Shown piece after piece: positions 44,990-56,950 of a DNA stretch of 64,000 nt. Numbering within the stretch: position 1 is the first letter of the stretch; every line of letters begins with the position of its first letter. Location: contig CAKJVC010000143.1 of NCBI GenBank assembly GCA_918026815.1, positions 248,001-312,000 of the forward strand, given 5' to 3'. Position numbers and translations under genes: made by a program. The notes beneath the pieces were generated by a model. It had not been told where the DNA came from, made no database searches, and saw only the letters and a list, made by a program, of their open reading frames with translations. This DNA comes from Chalara sp. BL73 (Eukaryota > Ascomycota > Leotiomycetes > Helotiales).

Positions 44990-47900
44990 ATGAACGATAG
45001 CCATATTTTAGCGACGAAGAGAGGAAACACAGAAATGCAGAACACTGCGTCGCAACGATCAATTCAACGACGATCACCAGTACCAGCCGATCAAGCATCA
45101 GACATGCCGTCACGATCGATGTCACCACCAAATAATGTCCCGCATCCTCGGGCATCAAACGCATCCTCAAGATCGGCGCCAAATGGAAGCACAAGCAAGA
45201 GGCAGAACGTACGTGCAATGCCCGGAGACTCAACTTTATCCATCCATCCCCTCCCTCTTTTGCACGTTCGCTATTTGACACCAGTACTGATGCTTGATAG
45301 AATGGCCAAACCTCCCAGCCAGCCCAAAGCTCCACCCCATTATCACAGATCGAAAAGAGTGTCACGCATCTTCTCGTAGCTACGAAGCAGCTCTTGGAAA
45401 CCCTCACCCAATGGTCTCGACATCAGGCAACAGATGGGCAGGTATCTGACGTATACGTGAGGCTCGGATATGAGTTTAATATCGCTTGCAGAGCTTTTAC
45501 TGCAATTAATGTAGATACGTCAGATTTGGGTAATGTACCTGAAGCGCTACGACACATCCTCGAGTCAACACTGAGCCAAGAGGCTAGCCCAGAAAGTTTG
45601 GACAAATATCTACCTCAAATTAGGGATATTATTATCAAGTTACTGCATGGCCTCAAACGAAAGCAACAGAAACTTCGGCAGAAGCAAGCAAGGGAAGGGC
45701 AATCTTCGAATGGAGATGTGGCACAACCACGAAACAGCAGCATCAGTAGCGCTAGCAGCACAAGCACTGGATTGTCAACACTACTGGACCAAGGAATGAA
45801 CAATAACTTTCGTGGCGATAGTGACCGAGATAGCACGATCGTTTCAATAAATGATGGGCCTCCACGGGTGTCTTCCGCATCCTCCAGCCGGAGAACGGAG
45901 GCTCCTAGGGCACGCTCTCGCGAATCGACAACCTCAGACCACTCCACAATATCTAGTAATACTATGCAGAATATGCCGGTTCTTCCTCCTTATCCTGGAG
46001 ATGAACTACCATTGCCCCAAGGCGCAGCCGAACTCAGCGTGGACAACTTTCCACCCCCACCCCCACCACCGAAACAACAAAATGCACTCGCGGCATTACA
46101 GCGAGGTGGGGACCTTGAAAGGCGGGCTTCGAGGAGATACTCAGCATATCAGGTAGCCAAGCATTTGGGGGCCTCTCCTAACGGAATACCCATGCTTCCA
46201 CCAGCACAGAACTCACCTATTCCCAATAGAGGTCGCAATGATGCCAGAGAGTCGATGAGAGCAGTACAGCTTAGAGATCAACGTCATAGTCGTCAGAACT
46301 CAAGTCGTTTTGCAACAGAAACATCACCAGCTCGAATCCCAAGCCGCATTTCCGAGGGAAGCTCAGAAACTCCAACATTAGACCCTCCAGCAGATGTAGG
46401 AAGCGAAGACAGCCCGACTGCGCCGACCTCTGAGGACAAGATTCGACAGCCGCCAGGTGATTTTGGGGCCACTTTGCAAGGCCCACCGACGGACTCCCTG
46501 CCAATTCTTTCAGCAGCATCTCCGCAAGAGCCACTACCTGGTGCTCAATCCACTGGCAAGCAACAACCACCAACCTCTTCAACGCGAGAATCTGCATCAT
46601 ATACCGGCCAGGATAGACAGTTTACACCTGAGCAATCTCCTCCTCTAGACAAAGAGTTGACAATATTTCTCCAATACAAGACGAAAGTGAAGAAGTTCAT
46701 ATTGACTGATGGGTATAAGGACCTTTCAATTGCAAGATTACAACTTGCATTCATTGAGAAGTTTGCGTGGAATACACACAATAATGGCGTTGATTTACCC
46801 GAAATATACATACAAGACCCAGTGTCCGGGGTGCGACACGAGCTTGAGGATCTAAACGACATCAAAGATCGATCAGTCTTAGTTTTAAACGTTGAGGTGT
46901 TAGATGAGGTGAAACGACATATAGATGAAGGCCTTGGAGGATTGAAGAGGATTGTTGAGGGTGTGAAGACTGCAGTCGAAGACCAGCAGATTTCTATACA
47001 AAGAGTTTCAGATCGCCAGCAGGATACTGCTAAAGAGATGGCACGATTGGCGACGGCTCCCGTGTCAAGCAAATTTACCTCTGGAAATACAGCAGGATTA
47101 AACGGAGCCATAATGAGCCCTGTTAAAGTAGGCGGGCAAGCTCAATTGAGTGAGGTCCAGAGCTTGCGGCGAGACCTTGCCGTCTTGCGACAAACATATT
47201 CGAGTTTTCAGTCTGACATACAGAGCTCTATGTCCCTTATACGTGCTAAAGCATCGTCAGTCAAGGATACTGCAGTCAAGGCTGCGGTTCCAAGCATCGA
47301 AGGAGAATCTGGGCGTGCCTATGTTAATGCCGGGAAGAAGACGCTACAAGGTGATTCAGATAAGCTTGTCGCCAACGTTGATGACCTCCAAGATATCGTT
47401 GAAGATCTTCGCAAAGATGTGGTCTTGCGCGGTGTTCGCCCGCTTCCTCGCCAACTTCAGACCGTTGCCAAGGATATCTCACAAGCCACAAATGAACTTA
47501 AGAGACTACAAGAGTTTTTGAAGCGCGAGAAGCCAGTCTGGACTAAAGTCTGGGAGAAGGAGCTAGACACAGTATGTAGTGATCGCGAAGAATTCACTAT
47601 CCAAGAAGACATTGCTATGGATTTACAGGACGACCTTGAGAAAGCTACCCAAATTTTTGCCCTCGTGGAAGAGGCAACTAAGGAGCAAATGAAGGATTCT
47701 CCAAACGGAGCCGTTGGCACAGGCCGGCCAACAAAGGGGCTAAATCATATCACTACCACTGACCCAACGGTAGCAAAGGAGGGTGTATTGGACGAGGTCC
47801 GCGCTCTGCAGCCAAATCATGAAAATAGGCTAGAAGCGATAGAGCGCGCGGAGAAGTTACGACAGAAGGAACTCGAAGGCCGCCGTGGAGGCGAGTTTCA

Positions 47901-48123
47901 AAAGGAACTTGGTTCATTTGTCGAGGAGGGCAAGCTGAAGAAATCGGGTGGCTATGAGGAAGCGGAGCGAGCACGGAAGGCAAAAGATGACCGAGCCCGA
48001 CGAGAAATCTGGGAAAGACAGAACGGTATGACACAAGCGGACAGCGCCGCATACGACGCAGTTGCTCTAGACCCTCCTCGGGAAAATGATGGAATGGAGA
48101 ATACGCCTCCTGCTGAAGTTTAG
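44990..48123 (+). CDS. BUD6: Bud6/Aip3 actin- and formin-binding polarity protein
   Basis: Polarity factor that binds formin and actin monomers at growth sites and septa. Two exons (44990-45208 and 45301-48123, 92-nt intron GTACGT..GATAG) give 1013 aa; a second ATG at 45035 would shorten it by 15. The N-terminus is basic and Ser/Pro-rich. Exon 2 opens with 'QIEKSVTHLLVATKQLLETL', a conserved helical N-terminal element. A long disordered region with a proline run (PPPPPPP near 295) follows. The AIP3 domain begins around 500 ('LTIFLQYKTKVKKFIL'), through 'LPEIYIQDPVSGVRHELEDL', then long coiled coil ('LDEVKRHIDEGLGGLKRIVE') to about 830. The tail is charged and repetitive. The intron is required to connect the basic N-terminus with the helical element. 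Confidence 0.93.
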
Positions 48124-48416
48124 GGATGGAGGAACGGGTCTGGGATTTCGATTCTAGTTATATGTTTTTACTAGCAGAACTTCATAACCTTGCTTCGTTG
48201 TACATGGCTAAGTTGTCATGGAACTTTCTAAATGGCTGTTGTTAAGCATGGCGTTTGGGACAGGGCATTTTCAATTCAAGACAAGAGAGCATTGTACGGA
48301 CAAGCAGCTCTTTGTGAGGCTTTAAATTATTCATCTTGGGGGTTAGCATCGTCCTACTACGGAACGAGAAACCAATGAATTATATGCTATGCTTCCGGTC
48401 AATATGATTATCATTT
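48124..48416. other. short intergenic, converging BUD6 and SnoaL-like genes
   Basis: 3' flanking sequence only. Confidence 0.6.
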
Positions 48417-49051
48417 TCAGTTAAATACGTCCCAATTACCATTAGCCCACACGAAGTCTGTCACCAGCGAGGAGATTCTCCAGGGATTCCCTCTAACATT
48501 GGTTTTACTGAGCTCTAAGATATATCTTCCCCCATTTGATGTTCGTGGATCGCCTTTGGCAGCTTTCTTTTCCAGATTCACCAAGCAATTGGCTACTACC
48601 CCAGCACTCGTCGGAACTTTGACTCCTTCGCCGGGTTGAGGCAGCTCGATCAAGATGCTCCTGCCAAATCTCAGCCCGTTTCAATCCCAACACAGAACAA
48701 AGTACAAAGGGCATGGACGAGTAAAGACTAACGTGGAAACATGCTGCCAGCTATCAAGCTTCACGACCGTGGTCTTCCACCAGTCTACCAGGTCGGTCAC
48801 GGCTTGCACCTGGGCTTCACCACCGAACATGGATGTGTAATCTACTCTTATATCCTTGGCGAAGACTTCGGATACTAGGTCGTCAAAGCGGGACATATCG
48901 AGGTACAACGACTTTTTGACCCGCAATAATCAGCATGTATATCAGGTTTCCGAAGCTCATAGACTAGGAACATCGAATGTACCATTTTAGTGACGGTGTC
49001 ATGGATATTGGCTCTATCGAGCAGGTAGTTTTGGATATCGTATGCCGCCAT
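48417..49051 (-). CDS. SnoaL-like / NTF2-fold small protein
   Basis: Three exons (49051-48983, 48911-48733, 48660-48417; introns 71 and 72 nt, GTACAT..AAAAG and GTTAGT..GGCAG) give 163 aa. The order of elements fits the SnoaL-like branch of the NTF2-like superfamily: 'IQNYLLDRANIHDTVTKM' first helix, 'FDDLVSEVFAKDIRVDYTSM', 'VTDLVDWWKTTVVKLDSWQH' with a central His, and 'RWRISSLVTDF'-type last strands ('NPWRISSLVTDFVWANGNWD'). In fungi such proteins range from dehydratase- or cyclase-like enzymes to proteins without known activity. No partner biosynthetic gene adjoins. The start is the ATG giving the family-typical N-terminus. Divergent from RFC5 with about 0.5 kb between. Confidence 0.8.
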
Positions 49052-49584
49052 GTCCGCCTGGATCAAGGGATGTGTGGCTGAAATGAGGACTGGTAGTGGT
49101 ATGAATATGGAAACGTACCTAGAGGGCACGGTGCTTTTGTATGTATACATGCTTACATGCTTAATTGTCCGTACGTAACTTGATGCATGCCGGAGTTTGC
49201 GTTGCGGCCAAGAGGGTTAAGTCCTGGTCTTATGGCCGAGTCTTGAACGAGGTGCATATGAGACGGCTTATTTCAATGAAAGTTGTGGAGCGTAGCTTTT
49301 TTTTCAATGTTCTTTTGTGGCACAGTGAAGCATTTTAATAGTGAAGGAGTTAGGATCGGCTGATTTGGCTCTGCTCAGCATAAACACAAGTTATGACTTG
49401 GTAGCGAGCAGCCGAAGGAGGAAAGGGGCTGAAGCGAAGTAAAGCGAGCGAGGTTAAAGGCATGGATGGCACGGATGCACTTTACGCGGTCGCGACTTCT
49501 TACACCTCAAAAGATAATTTCAACGCGTCAACGAAAGAGCCTATACTGCACCTTTCAACTCAACACTCACTACAACTCAATATC
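49052..49584. promoter_or_regulatory. divergent promoter region, SnoaL-like gene / RFC5
   Basis: About 0.53 kb separates two divergent start codons. No specific binding site is claimed. An ATG at 49462 opens a short frame ahead of the RFC5 start in leader sequence. Confidence 0.5.
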
Positions 49585-50744
49585 ATGGCGCTTCTCGTTG
49601 ATAGGCATCGCCCTCGATCCCTCGATCAACTCACATACCACAATGATCTCTCCGAGCGGCTCCGTTCTCTGGTAAATATCTTCCTGCTATCTCACAGCCT
49701 CCATTAACCACAGAACAGGCCCAAAGCGGCGACTTCCCTCATCTCCTTGTCTACGGCCCCTCCGGCGCCGGCAAGAAAACTCGCATCGTCGCAACCCTCA
49801 AAGAGCTCTACGGGCCGGGCGTGGAAAAGATAAAGATCGACTCACGAGTCTTCCAGACGACGTCGAACCGGAAGCTCGAATTCAACATCGTTGCCTCGGT
49901 CTACCACCTCGAGATCACGCCCTCGGATGTCGGCAACTACGACCGCGTCGTCGTGCAGGACCTACTCAAAGAAGTCGCGCAAACGCAGCAGGTCGACCAG
50001 TCCGCCAAACAAAAATTCAAAGTCGTGGTGATTAACGAGGCGGACCACCTAACGCGGGATGCGCAGGCGGCGCTGAGACGGACAATGGAAAAATATAGTC
50101 CAAATCTAAGGTTGATCTTGCTAGCGAACAGTACCGCGAATATCATTGCACCGATTAGGAGCCGGACGTTGTTGGTGCGGGTGGCGGCGCCGACAGAGCG
50201 GGAGATTTGCGAGGTCCTGGGGAGGAGCGGGAAGAAGGAGGGGTGGCCGCTGTCGGAGGGGTTGAATGAGAGGATTGCGAAGGAGAGCGGGAGGAATTTG
50301 AGGAGGGCGCTTTTGATGTTTGAGGCAGTGCATGCGCAGAAGTATATTCCCCTGTCCTCCTTCAATCTGTAAAAATGGTAGCTGACAATGAACAGCGACA
50401 AAGTATCAGATAGCACGCCTATTCCTCCTCCCGACTGGGAAGCTCTCATCGCACAAGTCGCCGGTGAAATCATGGCGGAGCACTCCCCAGCTCGCATCCT
50501 ACAAGTTCGAGCGAAACTCTATGATCTCCTCACGCATTGCATACCTCCAACTACAATTCTCAAGACACTTACATTTAAATTGGTGCCGCTGGTAGATGAT
50601 GTGCTAAAAGCCGATGTTATCAAGTGGTCCGCATTCTATGAGCATCGAATCCGGAACGGCACGAAAGTTATCTTCCATTTGGAGGCTTTTGTATGCAAAT
50701 TTATGAGGATCTTGGAGGAGCATCTTATGGAGATGGATTTCTAG
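49585..50744 (+). CDS. RFC5: replication factor C subunit 5
   Basis: Small subunit of the RFC clamp loader that opens PCNA, also shared with the Rad24, Ctf18 and Elg1 loaders. Three exons (49585-49671, 49719-50341, 50396-50744; introns 47 and 54 nt) give 352 aa, close to yeast Rfc5. Features: 'LLVDRHRPRSLDQLTYH' N-terminus, P-loop GPSGAGKKT at 42-50, 'YHLEITPSDVGNYDR', Walker B-like NEAD at 135-138, 'QAALRRTMEKYSPNLRLILL', and the C-terminal collar domain 'ILQVRAKLYDLLTHCIPP'. The GKKT loop and 'HLEITPSD' mark Rfc5 rather than Rfc2-4. The conserved SRC motif reads SRT (177-179). It converges with REX3 about 0.4 kb downstream. Confidence 0.96.
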
Positions 50745-51157
50745 ATTAATGAATAATGGGAAAGGGGTTGCATGGCACTGGCGTTATGTGATATAAGGTG
50801 TTGGTAATCAATGGCAATGCATTTCAGGAAGATGATGCACTTTTTTTGTTGCATTTACTACAAAAATACTTATGTGCTGTGGAGGAGAGGACCGTAGAGC
50901 GATTTAAGCCGCCATATTGAGTACCGTAACATACACCGACTGTCTTGCAGAATAGTCTGGGTGTTGTTTAGATCCAAGGCATAGGATATGTGAATAACGG
51001 CGGCCTGGAGCGCTCAATGGATTTCCCTTTCCGGGACTTGCAGAACCACCATCAATGCCAACCTTGTCAAATCTATCCAAGCATGTTTGATTCTCTTATT
51101 GGCTAGGAGTTGTTGGCGCCGGAGGCGTGTGCGTGCTTTCGTTGGAGCGGGCAAGTC
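50745..51157. other. intergenic, converging 3' ends of RFC5 and REX3
   Basis: Nothing recognised besides 3' flanking sequence. Confidence 0.6.
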
Positions 51158-53134
51158 TCAGCCATAATTGATCTCGATCTCCTTGTCCTCGTTCTCCATC
51201 CTCTCCCGATCTCTCTTCCTCTCCCGCCGTCCCACTTGGGCCAGCGGCGTGTTCGGCAGCGGCGCCGCAAAGATGCCGAACTCGACCGTCCACCCGTCCC
51301 TCTTCATCTTGGCCCATTCCTTCGCCAGCGCTAGCTTCACCAGCTCCCCCGCGGCGTTAGCGTCCTCTTTGCTGTCGTGCCCGTTCATCTGGCCGTTTTC
51401 GACAACCTGGATGTCGCGGTTCAGGTGGGTGGCCATGAGGGCCTTGAGGCTGTTGCGGTAGGGCAGGCCAGCGGGATGTGGATACAAGAGAGCGGTGTCG
51501 ATGATGGTGGAGTGGATGATGCGGGTTGCGTTGAGGTCGTTTTCGAGGCCGTGGCCGATCAGGGGTGTGAGTGGTGTTAGGTGGGAGAAGAGCAGCGCTC
51601 GTGCTACGGCCGGGGAGTCGACGATGCGGAGGGGCGATGGAGAGGATTTAGAAGACGGCATTCCTGTTGCGGAGGCGGCGTATCGAAGAGCGTTTGCCAT
51701 GTCTTTTGGCCAGACGCCTGAATATCTAGAGTTCAAGTCGAGAACCTCGCCGAATGGACGGACCAGGACATCAAAGAGGGACTCTCCACTTGGCCAGGAT
51801 GTTGCTGTTAGTCGGATGAGCTCCATACCGTAGACTGTGTAACCCATCTCTCCGTCGATGCAAACCGGGCGATCGGATATCTTCTCAATGTTGACGGGCG
51901 TCTTCTCAAAGTTTAAAACGGTGGCCATTCTCTTAACCTCTGAAACTTTGAAGACATGATTGGGGCTTTGTGTGCAGCCTATCGAGTCCGCCATTGATTG
52001 CCCACAGCAGCGGAATCGTTTCTCGCGTTTTGCTTTAGGGTCTAACGGGTTCCGATCTGACCAGAATGGCTTGCCGAAATGATACGTGCATGTGCCGCCG
52101 CTTTGGAGAGCGCCATCTTCTTCGCGGCGCCCAGGGAATACCTGGAATCGGGTCTTGCATCTGTCGCAGTTTTCCCATCCCTGAGCAGCTTCGATGCCTT
52201 TTCTGGCCGCTTCTACATCTTCTGGTGATGGGATCTTTGTGACATAACCATGCTTTTCTAACCCAGAGATGTCTGTATAGAGTTTGTGCAGTAAATTGAG
52301 CTCATCGTCAGGGGATAATCCAGTCTCAACCTTAATGGGAGGTCCCTTTGGCTTTGATGGTGTCTTGTCGCTTATGAGAGCTTTTGTCGCCGCCTCTGCT
52401 TGCTCAATGGCTTTTGACCTCTCCTCCTTCCATTGCGGGACGGTCATACGCTTATATACCATGATTTTGTTCTTCACCACATTCCCATAAATACTCGGCG
52501 TTTTCGTTGCGTCCTCTTCCATGTCGAGGGCCTTGGTGATCAGCTCTTGAGCTGATAATACCAAATTTTCTTCTTCATCATTTGCATCCTTTACAAGTTC
52601 CGAGTTGAGACGAACAAATTGCTCATGCAACGCCTTTAACAAGCGAAGTCTAATATCAAATGTCGCGGGTTGAGCCTTCAAAGGACGGGGATTCAGCGCT
52701 TCCTTTTTGATAGGCTGCTTCACGGGTGTCTTGGTAGTTGCTTGGGGGAGTAGTCTCGAGACAGGTACGGATTTATTATCAAGAGGTTTCCTTCGGAGTG
52801 GCGGAGGCGAGAGGGGGGCACCGACGAAGACCTTCTTTGGTCTCACTTCTGAAGTATTTGACGAAATTGTTGCCTCTTGTGGCAGTTTCGCAACTTCTAG
52901 CCTCTCCGCTTCTAGGGCATTCCCTTTGGACTGAAGTAAATTACTCTCAATTTGAGACTGGATTTGACTATTTGACTTCTCGTCACCTCCAATAATCATT
53001 CCATCCTTGTTGACTGCTGTGGATGCTGGCGTATCCTGCTCGCACTGTGAATGTGAAAAGATACAACCAGGTAGCATGCAGCTTTGCTGATAAGGGCAGA
53101 CAATGTCTGAAAATAGTCCTTTCGAGGTGAACAT
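51158..53134 (-). CDS. REX3: RNA exonuclease 3 (DEDDh family)
   Basis: 3'-5' exoribonuclease for snoRNA, RNase MRP RNA and other RNA 3'-end trimming. Single exon, 658 aa. An N-terminal Cys/His cluster 'CPYQQSCMLPGCIFSHSQ' forms a CCCH-type zinc finger; a second Cys-rich block lies in the middle ('CDRCKTRFQVF', 'RCCGQSM', 'CTQSPNHVF'). The exonuclease domain holds DxE in 'CIDGEMGYTVYGMELIRLT', the second Asp in 'GHGLENDLNATRI' and the C-terminal HDSKEDANAAG carrying the catalytic His and Asp. 'DVLVRPFGEVLDLNSRYSGV' is typical of the Rex3 group. A charged C-tail ends the protein. No intron or break is seen. Confidence 0.93.
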   Translation of the reverse strand: MFTSKGLFSDIVCPYQQSCMLPGCIFSHSQCEQDTPASTAVNKDGMIIGGDEKSNSQIQSQIESNLLQSKGNALEAERLEVAKLPQEATISSNTSEVRPKKVFVGAPLSPPPLRRKPLDNKSVPVSRLLPQATTKTPVKQPIKKEALNPRPLKAQPATFDIRLRLLKALHEQFVRLNSELVKDANDEEENLVLSAQELITKALDMEEDATKTPSIYGNVVKNKIMVYKRMTVPQWKEERSKAIEQAEAATKALISDKTPSKPKGPPIKVETGLSPDDELNLLHKLYTDISGLEKHGYVTKIPSPEDVEAARKGIEAAQGWENCDRCKTRFQVFPGRREEDGALQSGGTCTYHFGKPFWSDRNPLDPKAKREKRFRCCGQSMADSIGCTQSPNHVFKVSEVKRMATVLNFEKTPVNIEKISDRPVCIDGEMGYTVYGMELIRLTATSWPSGESLFDVLVRPFGEVLDLNSRYSGVWPKDMANALRYAASATGMPSSKSSPSPLRIVDSPAVARALLFSHLTPLTPLIGHGLENDLNATRIIHSTIIDTALLYPHPAGLPYRNSLKALMATHLNRDIQVVENGQMNGHDSKEDANAAGELVKLALAKEWAKMKRDGWTVEFGIFAAPLPNTPLAQVGRRERKRDRERMENEDKEIEINYG

Positions 53135-54709
53135 CTTGAGAATCCTGGTCTAGAACAAAGAGGATACTGCGTGGTCAACGAAGCAAAATAAGTATGGTCA
53201 CGTGGTTGTGGTCATCATTCGAAGGCGCTTCGCTGGAAGCAAATAGTGAGAGTAACGGGCAATTGGGCGTGTGAATGACGGTAGTTCCGCTGTTTATCGA
53301 GAATCGGGAAAGAGGCTAAGCTCAATTTATTAGGCTCAGCAAGATGAGACAGGTGGGCAAGCAAATGCCATCAGCTAATCTCATGTTTTCAAACTGAGAA
53401 CTGTTCAGGTCAATGAGTATCGTCATCGAACAAATAAACAAACGAATATGAGTATTAGGCTGTGAGCTATTGATGGTGCCTTATCAGAGCTGAACATTAA
53501 CCAAGTACTGTACATTGTGGTAAAGGCAAGACAAAGAACTTTAATGTGCTCATTCATCAAGATGATGGGGATGAAAATGATCATGGGCTTACTGACCAGT
53601 TATGCCAGCGAGAACTGTGCCCGTGTCTCTCTGTATCCAGTAGAGGGTAATGTTTGATAGTTTCCTCTTCAGGAATGGCTGGATAAGGAGGTTGAGATGT
53701 TGGGCAGAGAATGAGGTGAGGTCCAGAGCAGCCTATCAGATGCGATATCCAACCCAAGGCCGTGCACCCCCCTCACCACTTGCACTGTGCACTACTATAC
53801 TTGTGTCCCGAGAAATAAACCGTTAAACTTTGGGGGCCACAGGGGTTGCCGCGCTCGCATGGCTACGAGAGGCTGCGTAGGGGGTCTGAAGAATCTTTGG
53901 TCGCGTGCATCAACATCAGTCGCCTCAACACCAACAAAGAATGGTCAATCAACGGGTACTGTACCAGTGTTTGATAGATTCCTGTATCATATCGCTTTCT
54001 ATGGTATCGAATCAACTGTGACTAGGGGATGATCAACTACCCGATACGATAAGGCCTGAGCATAATGATACGATGCGGTGTTTGGGGCTTCCAGGTCATT
54101 CACCGCCCCCTCCCGATGTTCCGGTACTAGCAACTAGATTTTGGTACCTGAAATGCTCCATCCTTCGGTTTTTCTGCCCTGCATTGTCATTGCCTTGGCC
54201 CCCTTTCCCTTTGCCTTTGCCTTACCTCATACATTCACTTATCTCAGATTCCCTTGGTGTTATGCCCTTATCTCTGTGATTTCACTGACACTAGTCTGCG
54301 TCACTGGTAATTCACCTTGTCCCACTCACTCACTTCCCTTTTCTCCTACCAAAACTCTCCCACACTTTCCTTTGTTCACAATTCTTCAATTATCATCATT
54401 ATTTCTCCTTGCGGAGCATTTGCATCCCACAAAAAAAAGAGGCACGGCACCTACTAGTAGTACCTACGTAGGGTTGCAGGGTGCATACAGCCTTGCCACA
54501 CTAACTCTGCAGCAATACCCCCGCCAAACCACCAGCCTTACAGCACCACGCCACCTCGACATCACTGTACGCGAAGGTTCCGACCTCCGAGCTTTCTTAG
54601 TGATCAAGTTGTGGCTCAAGGCACAACTTGATTACTGTCATCGATCACATTCGCATTGTTACCGTTTTCCTTTTCTTCGTTGGACCGCGCCTTCTTCTCG
54701 ACCGAAGCA
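53135..54709. other. intergenic, 1.6 kb, divergent REX3 / lipase promoters
   Basis: No gene supported. The right 500 bp are strongly C/T-rich, as in many fungal leaders. The 192-codon frame at 54141-54719 starts with a non-ATG codon, is Pro/Phe/Leu/Ser-biased and runs into the lipase start. Confidence 0.6.
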
Positions 54710-56587
54710 ATGGCGTTAAATGGTTCCAGTCGAGATGTATGTTCCTCCCCTACTTATCTTTCGCCTCAAAGATTCTACACCATGATGCGTTCGGGCTACA
54801 TGTTTCCTCCGGGCAATCGGAATACTGATGCTCTTTTAGGCCCAGCATCTCTGCGTCCTTGTGCATGGACTATGGGGCAACCCGCAACATCTGAAAGTCA
54901 TGGCTCAAATGTTACGAGAGAAATATACTGAGGAAAATCTACATCTCTTAGTCGCGAAGCGGAACTCGAACAGCTTTACATATGATGGTATTGAAGTGGG
55001 TGGCGAGCGCGTTTGCGAAGAGGTTTTAGAAGAAGTCCAGAAACTCGAAAAGGCAGGACAGGCGATCAAGCGCATATCTTTCGTGGGATACTCCTTAGGA
55101 GGGCTTGTTGCCCGATATTGTGTTGGCTTACTATTTTCAAAAGGTTTCTTTGAGAAGATATCAGCTGTGGTATGCAACTCTTAAGGTTAAGAACAGCACG
55201 TATACTAATCTGGCCAGAATTTTACAGTATGTCAATTGCTTTATTAAACGGGATCATAGTTGATTACCCGAAGAGTTACGTCATTCAAAGAGCTGTACGG
55301 AACGAAACTAATCTATGCTTCAGACCTTTGCCTCGCCGCATCTCGGCGTGCGCACTCCACTCCGTGGTTGGCACAATCAGTAAGTGGGATACACCCATTG
55401 CGGGCTGTTTCATGAGCAAATCTGCTTGTATCGGAAAGAAAATATCCTAACCGGAGTTTCCATCCCAGCAATATTAGCAGAAACAAGAACACAGCTCATG
55501 ATCCATGTTTGAAGATCCAAGTCTTTTTTTTTATTGGGCAAAACTAATACTTTGTCTGGTAGTATTTGGAATGTTCTTGGGGCACGAACTCTCTCAGCGT
55601 CAGGACGCCAGCTCTTTACGATTGACAAGTTTCGTGATACTGGTAAACCGCTACTTGAAATCCTAGCTGACCCCGAGTCTATATTCATCAAAGGACTGTC
55701 ACAATTCCAGCGAAGAACCTTGTATGCCAATATCGTACGTTAATCCTCAGATCGCTCTTGGACAAGCATTAAGCGCCATCATGAATACCTTTAAATGCTT
55801 ACTGCCCTATCTATAGGTTAACGATCGTTCGGCGGTATATTACACGACAGGCATTTCGTCGACTGATCCGTACACAAACCCTGATAAAGTTAAAATCAAA
55901 TACCTTAGAGGGTACGAGGATGTAATCATAGACCCATCTGCACCTGTAGCCCCCAACGATCCAGACGAATCAGAGTCAACCTTTTATGGGAGATTTATCA
56001 AGAGCAGCCAGACTAGTATAGGGAGATTGCCATTCTTTCTGGCCATGATACTGTTCATTCCGTTAGGTGTTCTCGCTTTTCTTCTCAACTCTGGAGTTCA
56101 ATCCTTTAGAAGCAATAGAAGAATTCGTCTTCACGAACGAGGATTAGCTGGCATCCAGCCTGGAAACTACCGTGTACCACTGCTAATTACAGGCATGAGA
56201 GAGGCAGTGGAGGACGTTTACGAAAACCTCAACAGTGCTCAGAGCCACGAGTATCTGGTTGCTGGAACTGAAGATGAAGCAGCCCATGAAGAACCAAGCG
56301 CAGCACGAATGGATTGTCTCTCAGCTTCGCTAGAGGCTCAAGTTGATGGATTAACTCCAGAAAAGCAGTTTGAGGTCCGTCAACATGATGTACCTACCCT
56401 TGCTCTCGCGCCATACCAGTTCCGAATGATTCAGGCTCTCGACAAGCTAGGTTGGCGGAAGTATCCGGTCTACATCCACAAAGTAATGCACAGCCACGCA
56501 GCCATTATTCAGCGTATCGAGAGACCGAGTCTAGACGAGGGCAGAATTGTGCTCTCTCACTGGCTCAATGAAGAGTTTATTCTCTAA
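54710..56587 (+). CDS. DUF676-type serine lipase/esterase (Rog1/YOR059c group)
   Basis: Lipid-droplet or membrane alpha/beta hydrolase. Six exons (54710-54736, 54840-55169, 55218-55226, 55324-55379, 55563-55734, 55817-56587) give 454 aa; introns 103, 48, 97, 183 and 82 nt. Motifs: 'HLCVLVHGLWGNPQHL' from residue 12, nucleophile elbow GYSLGG with Ser94, 'NFTTFASPHLGVRTP' assembled from three exons, 'GARTLSASGRQLF', and a hydrophobic segment at about 270-292 that may anchor the protein. 'HSHAAIIQR' near the C-terminus is typical of the family. Exon 3 is only 9 nt (NFT); skipping it keeps the frame but loses part of a conserved motif. The first exon codes just nine residues. Phases agree throughout. 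Confidence 0.88.
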
Positions 56588-56950
56588 GGCCTTAATGGAT
56601 GGAGAATGTTACCAAATCATATAGATGATTGAGGCGTTGTTTTCAAGCGAGCTTGCTTTGAGCATGCAGCGATCGCGATGTCCACACTTTATGAATCTTT
56701 GAGCGCGGTGTTTTTAGAGCGGTTTGCTTTTTCCTATTACTTTGTACAACAGCCAGAATATGTTCTGTCCTAGACATCGTTCCTACTCTATTCCCTGCAG
56801 CCTCGTTGAGCATATAGTTATCTGAAATCGTGACAATGCGTTGTACGTTTTTTGCATATGTTTTGTAGGCTACAAGCTCGTGCACTACAAGGGGAGAAGA
56901 TTACATTTTTATATTGATACAGCGGTCATGACTCTTTTTGTTCACGCCAT
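56588..56950. other. intergenic, converging lipase and PHB1 ends
   Basis: 3' flanking sequence; nothing else seen. Confidence 0.6.

Noticed and set aside
54141..54719. 192-codon plus-strand frame before the lipase gene
   Set aside because: Starts with a non-ATG codon, composition follows a C/T-rich leader, and it overlaps the well-supported lipase start.
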